64,000 bases of DNA from the NCBI RefSeq assembly GCF_030651835.1, contig NZ_JAUSBX010000004.1, positions 31,585-95,584 on the forward strand. The letters run 5' to 3'. Below are positions 9,800-18,663 of this stretch, piece after piece; position 1 is the stretch's first letter; every line of letters starts with the position of its first letter. The stretch is from Methylicorpusculum sp. Lineage in GTDB: Bacteria > Pseudomonadota > Gammaproteobacteria > Methylococcales > Methylomonadaceae. Below the pieces are notes generated by a model. It ran no database searches and had not been told where the DNA came from. It worked only from the letters and a program-made list of their open reading frames with translations. The translations under genes were made by a program, and so were the position numbers.

Positions 9800-10882
9800 T
9801 TGTCTATAATTCCTTTGAACATTTCAAACCTTAATGGTTTCGCCTTGACCCAAGACTCAAACAATAAAGCTCTAACTCCAATTGAATTGCCTGATTGGCC
9901 CTATGTATTTGGCGGTCCTGCTGCGCAGGGTGCTATTCGGAGTGTGCCTGAAGATTTTTCCGTGTATGAAAATCTGTCTTTTTTACCCTCCGGTGACGGT
10001 GAGCACGTCTTTTTGCAGATCGAAAAAAGAGGCGAAAATACCGAATATGTGGCCCGCTGTCTCGCCCGTTTCGCAGGCGTCAGGCAACAGGATGTGAGCT
10101 ATGCCGGATTAAAAGACCGGCATGCCGTAACCACGCAATGGTTCAGTGTCTGGTTGCCCGGTAAACAGGCTCCGGATTGGTCATTAATAGAAACCGATAC
10201 GATGCGAGTGCTTCAGGAAGTGCGTCATGCCCGAAAATTAAAACGCGGCGTACTCTCAGGCAATCGTTTTAAAATTATTATTCGTCAGTGGCAAGGCGAT
10301 AAAGCCTTGACGCAAAGCCAACTGGAAACCCTGCAAAAGGAAGGCATTGCCAATTACTTTGGCGAACAGCGTTTTGGGCATGGTGGGCAAAATGTGACTA
10401 AAGCCTTGGCGATGTTCAAAGGCATGAAATGCAAGCGCGAACAGCGCAGTATTTACTTGTCGGCAGCAAGATCCTATTTGTTCAATTGCTTGCTGGCCCG
10501 GCGTGTGGAACAAAATACCTGGAATCAGCCGCTACCAGGAGATACGTATGTATTCGATTTGTCACACAGTTTTTTTACAATGGAGCAGCCGGATGAATCG
10601 ATCATGCAGCGCATATCGGCAAAACAGATTCATCCTGCATTTTTTTTGTGGGGCAAAGGTATGAAGTTGGATGATTACCTGGATTCAACCTTACCTTCCT
10701 GTTTGGCTGAATTAGCTCAGGGCTTGAGCGATGCCGGTCTTGAACCCGATATCCGGCCGCTTCGCATCAATATTGAATCTTTGAGTTGGCAGTATTTAAC
10801 TGAAAATGAGTTGGAACTGAGTTTTACTTTACCGGCGGGAAGTTATGCCACGGCGGTATTACGAGAAATTATCAAGCATTAA
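9800..10882 (+). CDS. truD: tRNA pseudouridine(13) synthase TruD
   Basis: 360 aa. TruD converts U13 of tRNA-Glu to pseudouridine. The family signatures are present: IRSVPEDFSVYE, HVFLQIEKRGENTEYVARCLA, and the catalytic-Asp motif SYAGLKDRHAVTTQWFSV, followed by RGVLSGNRFKI and NYFGEQRFGHGGQN. The only in-frame initiators are TTG codons; the one at 9800 gives about 30 residues before the conserved core, and TTG at 9845 is possible. uppP follows 12 bases later. In many gammaproteobacteria truD precedes surE and pcm, as it does here apart from two inserted genes. Confidence 0.93.
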   Translation: MSIIPLNISNLNGFALTQDSNNKALTPIELPDWPYVFGGPAAQGAIRSVPEDFSVYENLSFLPSGDGEHVFLQIEKRGENTEYVARCLARFAGVRQQDVSYAGLKDRHAVTTQWFSVWLPGKQAPDWSLIETDTMRVLQEVRHARKLKRGVLSGNRFKIIIRQWQGDKALTQSQLETLQKEGIANYFGEQRFGHGGQNVTKALAMFKGMKCKREQRSIYLSAARSYLFNCLLARRVEQNTWNQPLPGDTYVFDLSHSFFTMEQPDESIMQRISAKQIHPAFFLWGKGMKLDDYLDSTLPSCLAELAQGLSDAGLEPDIRPLRINIESLSWQYLTENELELSFTLPAGSYATAVLREIIKH

Positions 10883-10894
10883 AACGAGGAAAGA

Positions 10895-11722
10895 ATGGAT
10901 TTAATTTTAGCGGTAAAAGCGATCATATTGGGTATTGTCGAAGGCTTGACCGAGTTTTTGCCCATTTCCAGTACCGGTCATCTTATCTTGGCCGGTGATT
11001 TGCTCAACTATACCGGCGAAACCAGTAAGGTTTTTTCGATAGTCATTCAAACGGGCGCCATTTTCGCTATTTGCTGGGAATACCGGGTTAAAATCGGTTC
11101 GGTGATCCGGGGCCTGTTTAAATGGGAAGCGGCTGCGCTTAAATTTACGTTGAATCTGGCGATTGCGTTCATGCCTCTTGCCATTCTCGGCTTATCATTC
11201 GGCAGTTTGATCAAAGCCTATTTGTTTAAACCGATACCGGTTGCAACCGCTTTTATTGTTGGCGCTTTCGTTATTTTCTGGGCTGAAAAAAGAGAGCATA
11301 CCGTCCGCATTAACGAGGTTGAAGATTTGAGCTGGACGGATGCTTTAAAACTGGGCTTTGCTCAAGCGCTAGCGCTCATTCCGGGAACCTCCCGATCGGG
11401 TGCTACGATTATCGGGGGCTTGTTTTTTGGTTTATCACGCAAAGCGGCAACTGAGTTTTCATTCTTTTTGGCGATACCCACGCTGATCATTGCCAGTCTC
11501 TACGATTTATACAAACACCATGAACTCTTAAACAGTAGCGATTTACCCATCTTCGGTATCGGTCTTCTTGCAGCTTTTTTCAGTGCCTTACTGGCAGTAA
11601 GAGGCTTGCTTCGCTACATCAGTCACCACGATTTTACCGTTTTCGCCTGGTACCGCATTGTCTTCGGCCTGTTAGTCATAGGCACGGCTTACAGTGGTTT
11701 AGTTGAATGGACAGTCGACTGA
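10895..11722 (+). CDS. uppP: Undecaprenyl-diphosphatase UppP (BacA)
   Basis: 275 aa, multi-spanning inner-membrane protein. It dephosphorylates undecaprenyl diphosphate to recycle the peptidoglycan lipid carrier. Both catalytic motifs are visible: [20 protein letters not shown] near the N terminus (Glu-rich motif and PISSTGH) and [10 protein letters not shown] near residue 165. Length matches the family. The Shine-Dalgarno AACGAGGAAAGA precedes the ATG. Probably co-transcribed with truD. Confidence 0.96.
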   Translation: MDLILAVKAIILGIVEGLTEFLPISSTGHLILAGDLLNYTGETSKVFSIVIQTGAIFAICWEYRVKIGSVIRGLFKWEAAALKFTLNLAIAFMPLAILGLSFGSLIKAYLFKPIPVATAFIVGAFVIFWAEKREHTVRINEVEDLSWTDALKLGFAQALALIPGTSRSGATIIGGLFFGLSRKAATEFSFFLAIPTLIIASLYDLYKHHELLNSSDLPIFGIGLLAAFFSALLAVRGLLRYISHHDFTVFAWYRIVFGLLVIGTAYSGLVEWTVD

Positions 11723-11788
11723 TGAGGTTGAGTTACTGATAACTGCTCTATATTAATGTCGTGAAGTCGGGTTCGATTGCTCGCTTAA

Positions 11789-12358
11789 CTAACGGTCATT
11801 CGTTTCTTCCTGGCGGTTAAATTTTTCCGCCAGTTGCAGTAATACAAAAACGGCGCCTGTGCCGCCTTGCCTGGGCGGTGCAGAACAAAACGCCTGAACC
11901 TCCTTATGCTGCCTTAGCCAGAGATTAAGATTGTTTTTCAAGATCGGGTGGTTGTCAGGCGACCGGTAGCCTTTGCCGTGGACGATACACACACAACGGC
12001 AACCTTCCTGGACGGCGCGATGCAAAAAATCCAGCAATTGCCGTTTAGCTTCTTGACTGGTTAAGCCATGCAGATCAATTTCAGCATCCAGTCCGTAATT
12101 GCCGTGCCGCAATTTTTTCAACACATTTTTTTGCAGGCCGGGGCTGATGAAGCTGAGCGTATCTTCCAGGCTCAACATTTCTGTTACCCCCACTTCATGG
12201 TTCAACACGTTTTCAACTTCAGCTGTTTGGGTTCTCGGTATGGGCTTGGGCTTTTTGCCGTTATCCACAGTGATCCGGTCGCTTTTAATCGATTTTACGG
12301 TGCCTACCGATTGTCTAAATAACTCCCTGTCTTCAGGTGTTATGTTTTTTTTTCTCAC
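11789..12358 (-). CDS. Smr-domain protein
   Basis: 189 aa. The N-terminal half is charged and probably disordered. The C-terminal Smr domain (about 95-180) shows IDLHGLTSQEAKRQLLDFL and the CVCIVHGKGYRSP motif followed by a PPRQGGTGAVFVLL strand. Gammaproteobacterial proteins of this size (YfcN/SmrB-like) cleave mRNA at collided ribosomes; that role is known for the relatives and inferred here. It is the only minus-strand gene in the truD-surE stretch, convergent with uppP. Confidence 0.85.
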   Translation of the reverse strand: MRKKNITPEDRELFRQSVGTVKSIKSDRITVDNGKKPKPIPRTQTAEVENVLNHEVGVTEMLSLEDTLSFISPGLQKNVLKKLRHGNYGLDAEIDLHGLTSQEAKRQLLDFLHRAVQEGCRCVCIVHGKGYRSPDNHPILKNNLNLWLRQHKEVQAFCSAPPRQGGTGAVFVLLQLAEKFNRQEETNDR

Positions 12359-12432
12359 GTGAGCTGATTTTGCTTTGATAAGTTGCTAATATTGCTGATT
12401 TTATAGCTTATTGTTGTTCAGGGCGAACTGAA

Positions 12433-13191
12433 ATGCACATTCTGTTGAGTAATGATGACGGTTATCTGGCGCCGGGTTTAGCTGCATTAGCCAATGCACT
12501 AAACAAATACGCAGAAATATCGGTTGTAGCCCCCGATAAAAATCGAAGCGCAGCGAGCAACTCGCTGACCCTTGAAATGCCGTTGCGTGCTCAAATCGGA
12601 GAGAACGGTTTTGTCAAAGTCGACGGTACGCCAACTGATTGTGTTCATTTGGCAATCACCGGATTACTGGACAAGGAACCGGATATGGTTTTTGCAGGCA
12701 TCAATCACGGCGCTAATCTGGGTGATGATGTTTTATATTCGGGCACGGTAGCCGCTGCGACAGAAGGGCGTTTTTTGGGCTTGCCCGCCGTTGCCATTTC
12801 TTTGGCGTCCTGTGATCCTGTGCATTTTGATACGGCGGCGCATGTTGCTGTGACAATCCTGAAGCGGCTGATTGCTTCCCCTTTACCTCAGGATACTTTG
12901 CTGAATGTTAATGTTCCCGATCTGCCTTTGCACGAATTAAAAGGCTTTCAGGCGACCCGCCTGGGTCAGCGGCATAAAGCTGAAGCCATGATCAGCAGTC
13001 ATGATCCCAGGGGCCGACTTATTTACTGGGTGGGGCCTCCCGGTCCTGAACAGGATGCGGGCCCCGGCACTGATTTTTATGCCATTAAAGCCGGTTATGT
13101 CTCCGTAACCCCGCTGCAATTGGATTTGACCTGGCATGGACGCATCGACGGATTGAAAAACTGGTTACCCCAGGAGGGAGCCTGGTTATGA
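12433..13191 (+). CDS. surE: 5'/3'-nucleotidase SurE
   Basis: 252 aa. N-terminal [16 protein letters not shown] carries the metal-binding Asp-Asp pair; [15 protein letters not shown] and [13 protein letters not shown], plus [21 protein letters not shown], are the remaining family signatures. SurE dephosphorylates nucleoside monophosphates and aids stationary-phase survival. Its stop overlaps the pcm start by 4 bases (ATGA). Confidence 0.97.
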   Translation: MHILLSNDDGYLAPGLAALANALNKYAEISVVAPDKNRSAASNSLTLEMPLRAQIGENGFVKVDGTPTDCVHLAITGLLDKEPDMVFAGINHGANLGDDVLYSGTVAAATEGRFLGLPAVAISLASCDPVHFDTAAHVAVTILKRLIASPLPQDTLLNVNVPDLPLHELKGFQATRLGQRHKAEAMISSHDPRGRLIYWVGPPGPEQDAGPGTDFYAIKAGYVSVTPLQLDLTWHGRIDGLKNWLPQEGAWL

Positions 13192-13847
13192 AACAAAATG
13201 TCAACGGCATAGGCATGACTTCCATGCGGACCCGGGAGCGCATGATAAGCAGGTTGGAAGAGCAGGGCATCACTGATCGTAAAATTTTGGATGCGATGCG
13301 CAATACCCCCAGACATTTGTTTGTGGATGAAGCATTGGCCAGCCGGGCTTATGAAGATACAGCATTGCCGATAGGCTATAACCAGACGATTTCGCAGCCT
13401 TATATCGTCGCAAAAATGACCGAATTGTTGCTGGCTCCCGGCCCGTTGACCAAGGTGCTGGAAATCGGCACCGGATGCGGTTACCAAACAGCTATTCTGG
13501 CGCAATTGATTGACCATGTTTATACCGTGGAACGGATCCAGCCTTTGCAAAAAAAGGCGAAGAACCTGCTGTGGTCGATAAAAATAAAGAATGTCAGTTA
13601 TTTGCACAGTGACGGAGGTTGGGGCTGGGAAGATCATGCGCCTTATGACGGCATCATAGTGACAGCTGCGCCGCCGGAAATCCCTGAAAATTTATTAATG
13701 CAAATGGCGGTTGGCGGGACAATGCTGATACCTATAGGTAAGGCTGGTGGGCAGGTTTTGCAACGCGTCACCCGCACTGAAAATGATTTTAAAGTTGAAG
13801 CGGTGGAACCTGTCAGCTTTGTCCCTTTACTCCCAGGAAGGCAATAA
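13188..13847 (+). CDS. pcm: Protein-L-isoaspartate O-methyltransferase
   Basis: 219 aa. It repairs isoaspartyl residues in aged proteins using [39 protein letters not shown] is the family signature region near residues 40-80 (read in parts: DTALPIG, TISQPY), and [15 protein letters not shown] is SAM motif I. The start overlaps surE. yqaA follows 5 bases after the stop. The usual downstream nlpD and rpoS genes are missing. Confidence 0.96.
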   Translation: MKQNVNGIGMTSMRTRERMISRLEEQGITDRKILDAMRNTPRHLFVDEALASRAYEDTALPIGYNQTISQPYIVAKMTELLLAPGPLTKVLEIGTGCGYQTAILAQLIDHVYTVERIQPLQKKAKNLLWSIKIKNVSYLHSDGGWGWEDHAPYDGIIVTAAPPEIPENLLMQMAVGGTMLIPIGKAGGQVLQRVTRTENDFKVEAVEPVSFVPLLPGRQ

Positions 13848-13852
13848 ACCGA

Positions 13853-14431
13853 ATGTTTAAAAAACTTTATGACCGCGTTTTGCTTTGGTCAAGGCACCGC
13901 AATGCATTAACCTATCTGTGTATCTTAAGTTTTGCCGAGTCCTCTTTTTTTCCAATACCACCGGATGTCATGCTGGCGCCCATGGCCTTGGCTCAGCCTT
14001 CCAAAGCTTTCCGGTTCGCACTTTGGACTACGATTGCGTCGGTGTTGGGTGGTGTTTTGGGTTATGAAATAGGTTATTTTCTGTTTGATAATATCGAGCC
14101 GTGGCTCAAAACCACGCATTATTGGGAAAGTTATACAAAAGCCATTGACTGGTTTGGCGAGTGGGGTTTTTGGGCTGTTTTTGTTGCCGGTTTTTCGCCG
14201 ATACCTTACAAAGTCTTTACCATTGCAGCCGGCGCGTTGAATATGGTGTTTATTCCGTTTGTGCTGGCTTCTTTGATTGGCCGTGGCGGTCGGTTTTTTC
14301 TGGTTTCGTTACTTATAGTGGTTGGTGGAAAAAAGCTGGAGTCGAATTTACGCAAATACATGGACCTCATAGGCTGGGCTTTGGTTGCCATCGTGGTGAT
14401 TGGTGCCGTCGCTTATAAAATAATGAATTAA
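13853..14431 (+). CDS. YqaA-type membrane protein (DedA/SNARE-associated fold)
   Basis: 192 aa with four or five hydrophobic segments. It shows YLCILSFAESSFFPIPPDVMLAPM, GYEIGYFLF and FSPIPYKVFTIAAGALNM, the pattern of the VTT/DedA-like YqaA family, whose members move lipids or affect membrane homeostasis. The exact substrate is unknown. Lies directly behind pcm, a common arrangement in proteobacteria. Confidence 0.85.
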   Translation: MFKKLYDRVLLWSRHRNALTYLCILSFAESSFFPIPPDVMLAPMALAQPSKAFRFALWTTIASVLGGVLGYEIGYFLFDNIEPWLKTTHYWESYTKAIDWFGEWGFWAVFVAGFSPIPYKVFTIAAGALNMVFIPFVLASLIGRGGRFFLVSLLIVVGGKKLESNLRKYMDLIGWALVAIVVIGAVAYKIMN

Positions 14432-14728
14432 ATGATGACGACATTAATGCCTGATTTAGTGGGCTATATAGCGGCTGCTTTGACGACTGCTTCATTTCTG
14501 CCCCAAGCTATACTGACGATCAAAACCCGCAATACCGAATCTCTTTCATTGGGGATGTACAGCGCGTTTACGCTGGGTGTTCTGTTATGGTTAGTCTATG
14601 GTCTTTTAAAACAAGACTACGCCATTATCATGGCTAACTTAATCACTTTCGTTCTGTCCGGTTCCATTCTCTGCTACAAAATATTCAATACAGTTAAGGC
14701 TAAAAAGGCAAGCCGTAATAAGGGTTAA
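14432..14728 (+). CDS. SemiSWEET / PQ-loop transporter
   Basis: 98 aa with three predicted helices, the size of a half-transporter that dimerises. The PQ motif is present in TTASFLPQAILTIKTRNTESLSLGMY, followed by LLWLVYGLLKQDYAIIMANLITFVLSG. SemiSWEETs move sugars down their gradient. The ATG follows the yqaA stop with no gap; ATG at 14435 is equally possible. What it transports is unknown. Confidence 0.88.
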   Translation: MMTTLMPDLVGYIAAALTTASFLPQAILTIKTRNTESLSLGMYSAFTLGVLLWLVYGLLKQDYAIIMANLITFVLSGSILCYKIFNTVKAKKASRNKG

Positions 14729-14869
14729 GCCATAGTCATAAACCGGCGCGACGATCTGCTGGACTTACCGCTCACCCTGAACTCAGGCTAAGGCATTTAA
14801 CCTGTTTCAAAGGACCATTTTGGGGTTTATCTTTTTACACGACATTTTTCAGGTTGTCTTCTCATGAAC

Positions 14870-15035
14870 CAGCACTTCCCAGTTCGAAATTTTTAATGTG
14901 GCTTCGAGGGTAGGCGTAAACCTTGCGAGGAACGCCGCCGACCCATCCATGGGAGCTTGACAACAGCATCCCTGCTGCCGACATCCCCGCAAAGCTTACG
15001 TCTACCTTTTATTATCATCAAACTGGGAATTGCTG
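14870..15035 (+). repeat. Family I MITE-like element, copy C
   Basis: 166 bp. Left end CAGCACTTCCCAGTT, right end AACTGGGAATTGCTG, an imperfect terminal inverted repeat. Flanked by perfect 9-bp direct repeats CTCATGAAC at 14861-14869 and 15036-15044. Inside are AGGGTAGGCG and its near-complement, and the family core hairpin with GCAGCATCCCTGCTGC. It inserted on the start codon of the downstream aldo/keto reductase, so both direct repeats contain an ATG. Confidence 0.9.
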
Positions 15036-15038
15036 CTC

Positions 15039-15890
15039 ATGAACCAAAACCTCTATTTGACTTCCGCCTATAACGTAAAAATGCCTCGTATTATTTACGG
15101 CACGGCCTGGAAGAAAGAGCGCACTGCAGCTTTGGTGCAGCAAGCCATCCAACAAGGATTCAGAGGCATCGACACGGCTTGCCAGCCCAAACATTATAAC
15201 GAAGCCGGGGTAGGTGAAGGCTTGGCGGCGACCCTCAACAAGGGTTTGGAACGCAGCAATTTGTACTTGCAAACCAAGTTTACGCCGTTAGACGGACAAG
15301 ATCCTTTGCGGGTGCCTTACGATGTCAAAGCCAGTCTCAGTGAGCAGGTGGCCCAATCGTTTGAAACGTCGCTGACTAACCTCAAAACCGAATATCTGGA
15401 TTGTCTGGTGCTGCATTCGCCTTTGGCTGATACTGAGCAACTGCAGGAGGTCTGGCAGGCAATGGAGCGGATTTTCACAGAAGGCAGCGCTAAACAACTG
15501 GGCATCAGCAATTGCTATGATCTTAAACAGCTTGAGTATTTATATCGGCAGGCAGCGATCAAGCCGGCCGTGTTGCAAAACCGGTTTTATGCCGATAAAC
15601 ACTATGACCGCTGTATCCGTGACTATTGCAAGCAACAGCACATCATCTATCAAAGCTTTTGGACACTGACGGCAAACCCTCATGTTCTGGCCCATGAGGT
15701 TCTAAAAAACCTGGCAGCAAAACACGGTCGCACGGAAGCGCAAATCTTTTTCCGCTATTTAAGCCAAATTGACATCATTCCATTAACCGGCACCACATCG
15801 GTTGAACATATGTCAGAGGATTTACAGATTTTCGACTTTGAACTGACAAGCAACGAGTGTCAAAGCATTGAGGCCTTGCTGTTAGACTGA
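15039..15890 (+). CDS. Aldo/keto reductase
   Basis: 283 aa from ATG 15039. NADPH-dependent carbonyl reductase fold. The catalytic tetrad is visible: Asp in FRGIDTAC, Tyr in KHYNEAGVG, Lys in LQTKFTP and His in CLVLHSPLAD; then LGISNC and VLQNRFY of the barrel, and ending PLTGTTSVEHMSEDL. Substrate not identifiable. The start codon lies inside the target duplication of repeat copy C, so the native leader has been moved 175 bases upstream; no good Shine-Dalgarno remains. The gene may now be poorly translated. Confidence 0.88.
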   Translation: MNQNLYLTSAYNVKMPRIIYGTAWKKERTAALVQQAIQQGFRGIDTACQPKHYNEAGVGEGLAATLNKGLERSNLYLQTKFTPLDGQDPLRVPYDVKASLSEQVAQSFETSLTNLKTEYLDCLVLHSPLADTEQLQEVWQAMERIFTEGSAKQLGISNCYDLKQLEYLYRQAAIKPAVLQNRFYADKHYDRCIRDYCKQQHIIYQSFWTLTANPHVLAHEVLKNLAAKHGRTEAQIFFRYLSQIDIIPLTGTTSVEHMSEDLQIFDFELTSNECQSIEALLLD

Positions 15891-16034
15891 TGATAAAGCG
15901 GTAATAGTTAAATGAGGTCAGCTAGCCTTTATCATCCCTGCCTTGTTTTAGGGAGATGAGGTTCACGTTCGCAAGTGGCAAGGATTTGATAAGATCCGCC
16001 TGCTTTGATTTTGAGGTGCTTTTTTGATGGGTTC

Positions 16035-17105
16035 TTATCCCGATTGTTCTTCGTTTTGTTGCTCCAGCCATGCTCGCCATACCGCCAGCAAAACCGCCAG
16101 TATGATTGGCCCGAGGAAAAGACCAAGGGCTCCGAATGCTGATAAGCCGCCCAACACGCCGAAGAAGACAACTAAAAAAGGCACCTTTCCCGCACCGCTG
16201 ATGATGAGCGGCCTGATGACATTGTCGACGGTACTGACGACCAATCCACCCCAAAGAAGCACGCCTAGGCCATCCGTAAACCGATCCATCATGATAAGTG
16301 CGATGCCGATAGGTAACCAGATCAAGGCTGCGCCGATCATAGGTACCATAGCGAGCAGGGCGGTAATTGCCGCGAACAGTACAGGGGCGTTAACATCGGC
16401 GAAATAAAAACCCAGTCCAGCCAAAACACCCTGGCTTAGAGCGGTAAGAACCAGTCCGTAAACCACTGCGCTGGTTGTATTGGCAATAGCCGACAGATAA
16501 ATATTTTGATGTTTGCCCAGAAAACGGACCAGGCCTTTGCGAAGTTGTTCAACCACTTTTTCGCCATCGCGAAAACAGAAAAAGACGGTAACGGTCACAA
16601 CCGCCAGCTTCATAATGTAATGACCGATACCCCCTAAAATCTTACCCAGATAACCCAGCCATTGCTTGGCCCATTCCGACAGTTGGGCCTTGACGCCCGC
16701 TCGGTCGCTCACCACAAGGTCCAGCCATTCCTGCAGATAATCACCCACCCAGGGGATATGTCGGATGAATGCCGGCAATTCGTAAGGACCTTGCAATAAA
16801 TCAACCACTATCGCCTGATACGCTATTTTGAGTTCGTCCTGCAGCACTGCAGCCATCCAGAACACAACAACAAAGATTAAGGCGGCGGTGACGCTGGTCA
16901 TCAGTAGTGCGCTCACCGTTGCATTATTTTTAAGCAGCTTCCGCAATCTGCGATAAATAGGCCACGTCGAGTAGGCCAAAATAAACGACCACGTCAATGT
17001 CTGGAAAAATTCGCTTAATACCCAATAAGCGAGCATTAAAAGCCCAGTCAATAAAGTAACGGGAATCAAATAGCTTAACGGTGAGTTGTTCGGCGAGTCG
17101 TTCAT
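16035..17105 (-). CDS. AI-2E family transporter (PerM-like)
   Basis: 356 aa inner-membrane protein with about seven helices. The C-terminal region ALLAMVPMIGAALIWLPIGIAL and the GGLSAFGALGLFLGPIILAVLLAVW segment are hallmarks of the family. Relatives export autoinducer-2 or act as ion antiporters; the substrate here is unknown. Separated from the DUF3422 gene upstream by only 43 bases on the same strand, so probably one operon. Confidence 0.9.
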   Translation of the reverse strand: MNDSPNNSPLSYLIPVTLLTGLLMLAYWVLSEFFQTLTWSFILAYSTWPIYRRLRKLLKNNATVSALLMTSVTAALIFVVVFWMAAVLQDELKIAYQAIVVDLLQGPYELPAFIRHIPWVGDYLQEWLDLVVSDRAGVKAQLSEWAKQWLGYLGKILGGIGHYIMKLAVVTVTVFFCFRDGEKVVEQLRKGLVRFLGKHQNIYLSAIANTTSAVVYGLVLTALSQGVLAGLGFYFADVNAPVLFAAITALLAMVPMIGAALIWLPIGIALIMMDRFTDGLGVLLWGGLVVSTVDNVIRPLIISGAGKVPFLVVFFGVLGGLSAFGALGLFLGPIILAVLLAVWRAWLEQQNEEQSG

Positions 17106-17148
17106 ACTTTGATCTGCGCGATTGAAGATTTAAAAGCAGGAAGGGATT

Positions 17149-18459
17149 TTACTCCTCCGTCGTGTTCTCAATAATTTTATGAATGCGTTTAAGACCCAGA
17201 GCAACGGCTATCATGATAACCGGTATCGAGACCCCCACCGCTATTTCCGGTCTGACGTGCCAGCCTGCCGCGTGCACGGCTTTGGCGATTGAACCGATCA
17301 GGCCGGCGGCGTAATAAGTAATGGCGACGATGGAAATTCCTTCAACAGTTTGTTGCATTCGAAATTGCATTTTTGCCCGTAACGCCATGGAAGTCAGCAG
17401 GCCTTGATTTTGTCGTTCGATGACAATATCAACGCGGGTCCGTAGCAGTTGGCTGGTATTGCCGACTCTTTCCGAAAGCGATTTGAACCGTTTGGAGGTC
17501 GACTGACACGTATTGATCGCCGGTTCCATCCGCCGTTTGATAAATTCACCCAAGGTTTGGATGCCTTGTATCCTGACTTCCCGCAAATCTTCAAGACGCT
17601 GCCCGACCAATTGATAATAAGCGCCGGCGGCGGCAAAGCGAAAATGATTGCTGGAAATATGATTTTCAATTTCTGCAGCCAATGCCGTAAGTTCATCCAA
17701 GAGTTGGGCATCGTTGCTGTTGCCCGATTGCGCCATCGCATTGGTGATAGTGTAGAGTTTGTGGTCCGCTTGTTTTAAATCCGGGGCCAGTTTTCTGGCA
17801 ATCGGGAAAGCCAGTAAGGCCATGACCCGGTAAACTTCAATCTCAAACAAACGGTGTAATAAGCGTCCCGCCTGTTCGGTTCTGAGGCTATGGTTGATAA
17901 TCAGAAAGCGGCTGAATCCGTCTACATGAATTTTAAAGTCAGTGAAGACCTGTGCCGCTCCACCAGTCACTTTGGATCCTACGACCGGGTTATTGGAAAA
18001 ATGCGCGGCAATCGGGGATAAATCAGTTTCCTCATGCTTATCGGGAGCCGGTGCCGATTTAATCGCCGCATGAGCGGCGACCATTAGCTGACCGGGTAAT
18101 CCGGACAACCAATCCAATGGGACCTGTTTAAGTGCGGGTTCTGAAAACGGATCGCTGGGGATGTTTTGTACATAAAAAGTATAGGTGCTGAATTCACCGT
18201 GTTGTTCCCAGCGGATTTGAAAATTATCGAAGGTTGCACTGAGGTGATCGGCGTCTTTTTCCGGGCTTGGTTTGCCGTAGCGCTGGCACAGTTTGCTCAA
18301 ATGTTCGCGTTCACGCTGTTTTTCCTCACTCGTCAATAACAAGGCGAGATGGCTGGCTCTGATCGGTAATTCCAGGGTCAGAGAGGCGCGGGCATGTACT
18401 TCGTTATGCAGTACAAAGCGTTGCGGATGATTTTGAGGCAGTGGGAATAAGGTTGTCAC
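17149..18459 (-). CDS. DUF3422 family membrane protein
   Basis: 436 aa, full family length. It opens with HPQRFVLHNEVHARASLTL, the conserved start of DUF3422. A long helical middle (about 190-370) ends in two hydrophobic segments near residues 375-425 (ISIVAITYYAAGLIGSI and IAVGVSIPVIMIAVALGL). Function unknown. The arrangement suggests a cytosolic or peripheral body anchored by a C-terminal helical hairpin. Confidence 0.85.
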   Translation of the reverse strand: MTTLFPLPQNHPQRFVLHNEVHARASLTLELPIRASHLALLLTSEEKQREREHLSKLCQRYGKPSPEKDADHLSATFDNFQIRWEQHGEFSTYTFYVQNIPSDPFSEPALKQVPLDWLSGLPGQLMVAAHAAIKSAPAPDKHEETDLSPIAAHFSNNPVVGSKVTGGAAQVFTDFKIHVDGFSRFLIINHSLRTEQAGRLLHRLFEIEVYRVMALLAFPIARKLAPDLKQADHKLYTITNAMAQSGNSNDAQLLDELTALAAEIENHISSNHFRFAAAGAYYQLVGQRLEDLREVRIQGIQTLGEFIKRRMEPAINTCQSTSKRFKSLSERVGNTSQLLRTRVDIVIERQNQGLLTSMALRAKMQFRMQQTVEGISIVAITYYAAGLIGSIAKAVHAAGWHVRPEIAVGVSIPVIMIAVALGLKRIHKIIENTTEE

Positions 18460-18663
18460 GATAGCTTTCAGTGATTTGTTGTAAGGAATAAATAAATAAA
18501 CCAGCGGGTCTTGGTTGCCTGTTAGTTTAGCGTTTGTTGGTCCTAATAGAAATTTAGCATTGATTATTTAAGCTCATTTTTTTAGTTTTTCTCTTACTGT
18601 GTTGTTGTATCATGGCTTCAGCGCTTCTTTAAGCTAAGCATTTAAAAAACGAGTGACAAGTCA

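Noticed and set aside
15922..16254. Frame opposite the AI-2E permease end
   Set aside because: Shadow of the permease gene, whose membrane-protein pattern is far clearer.
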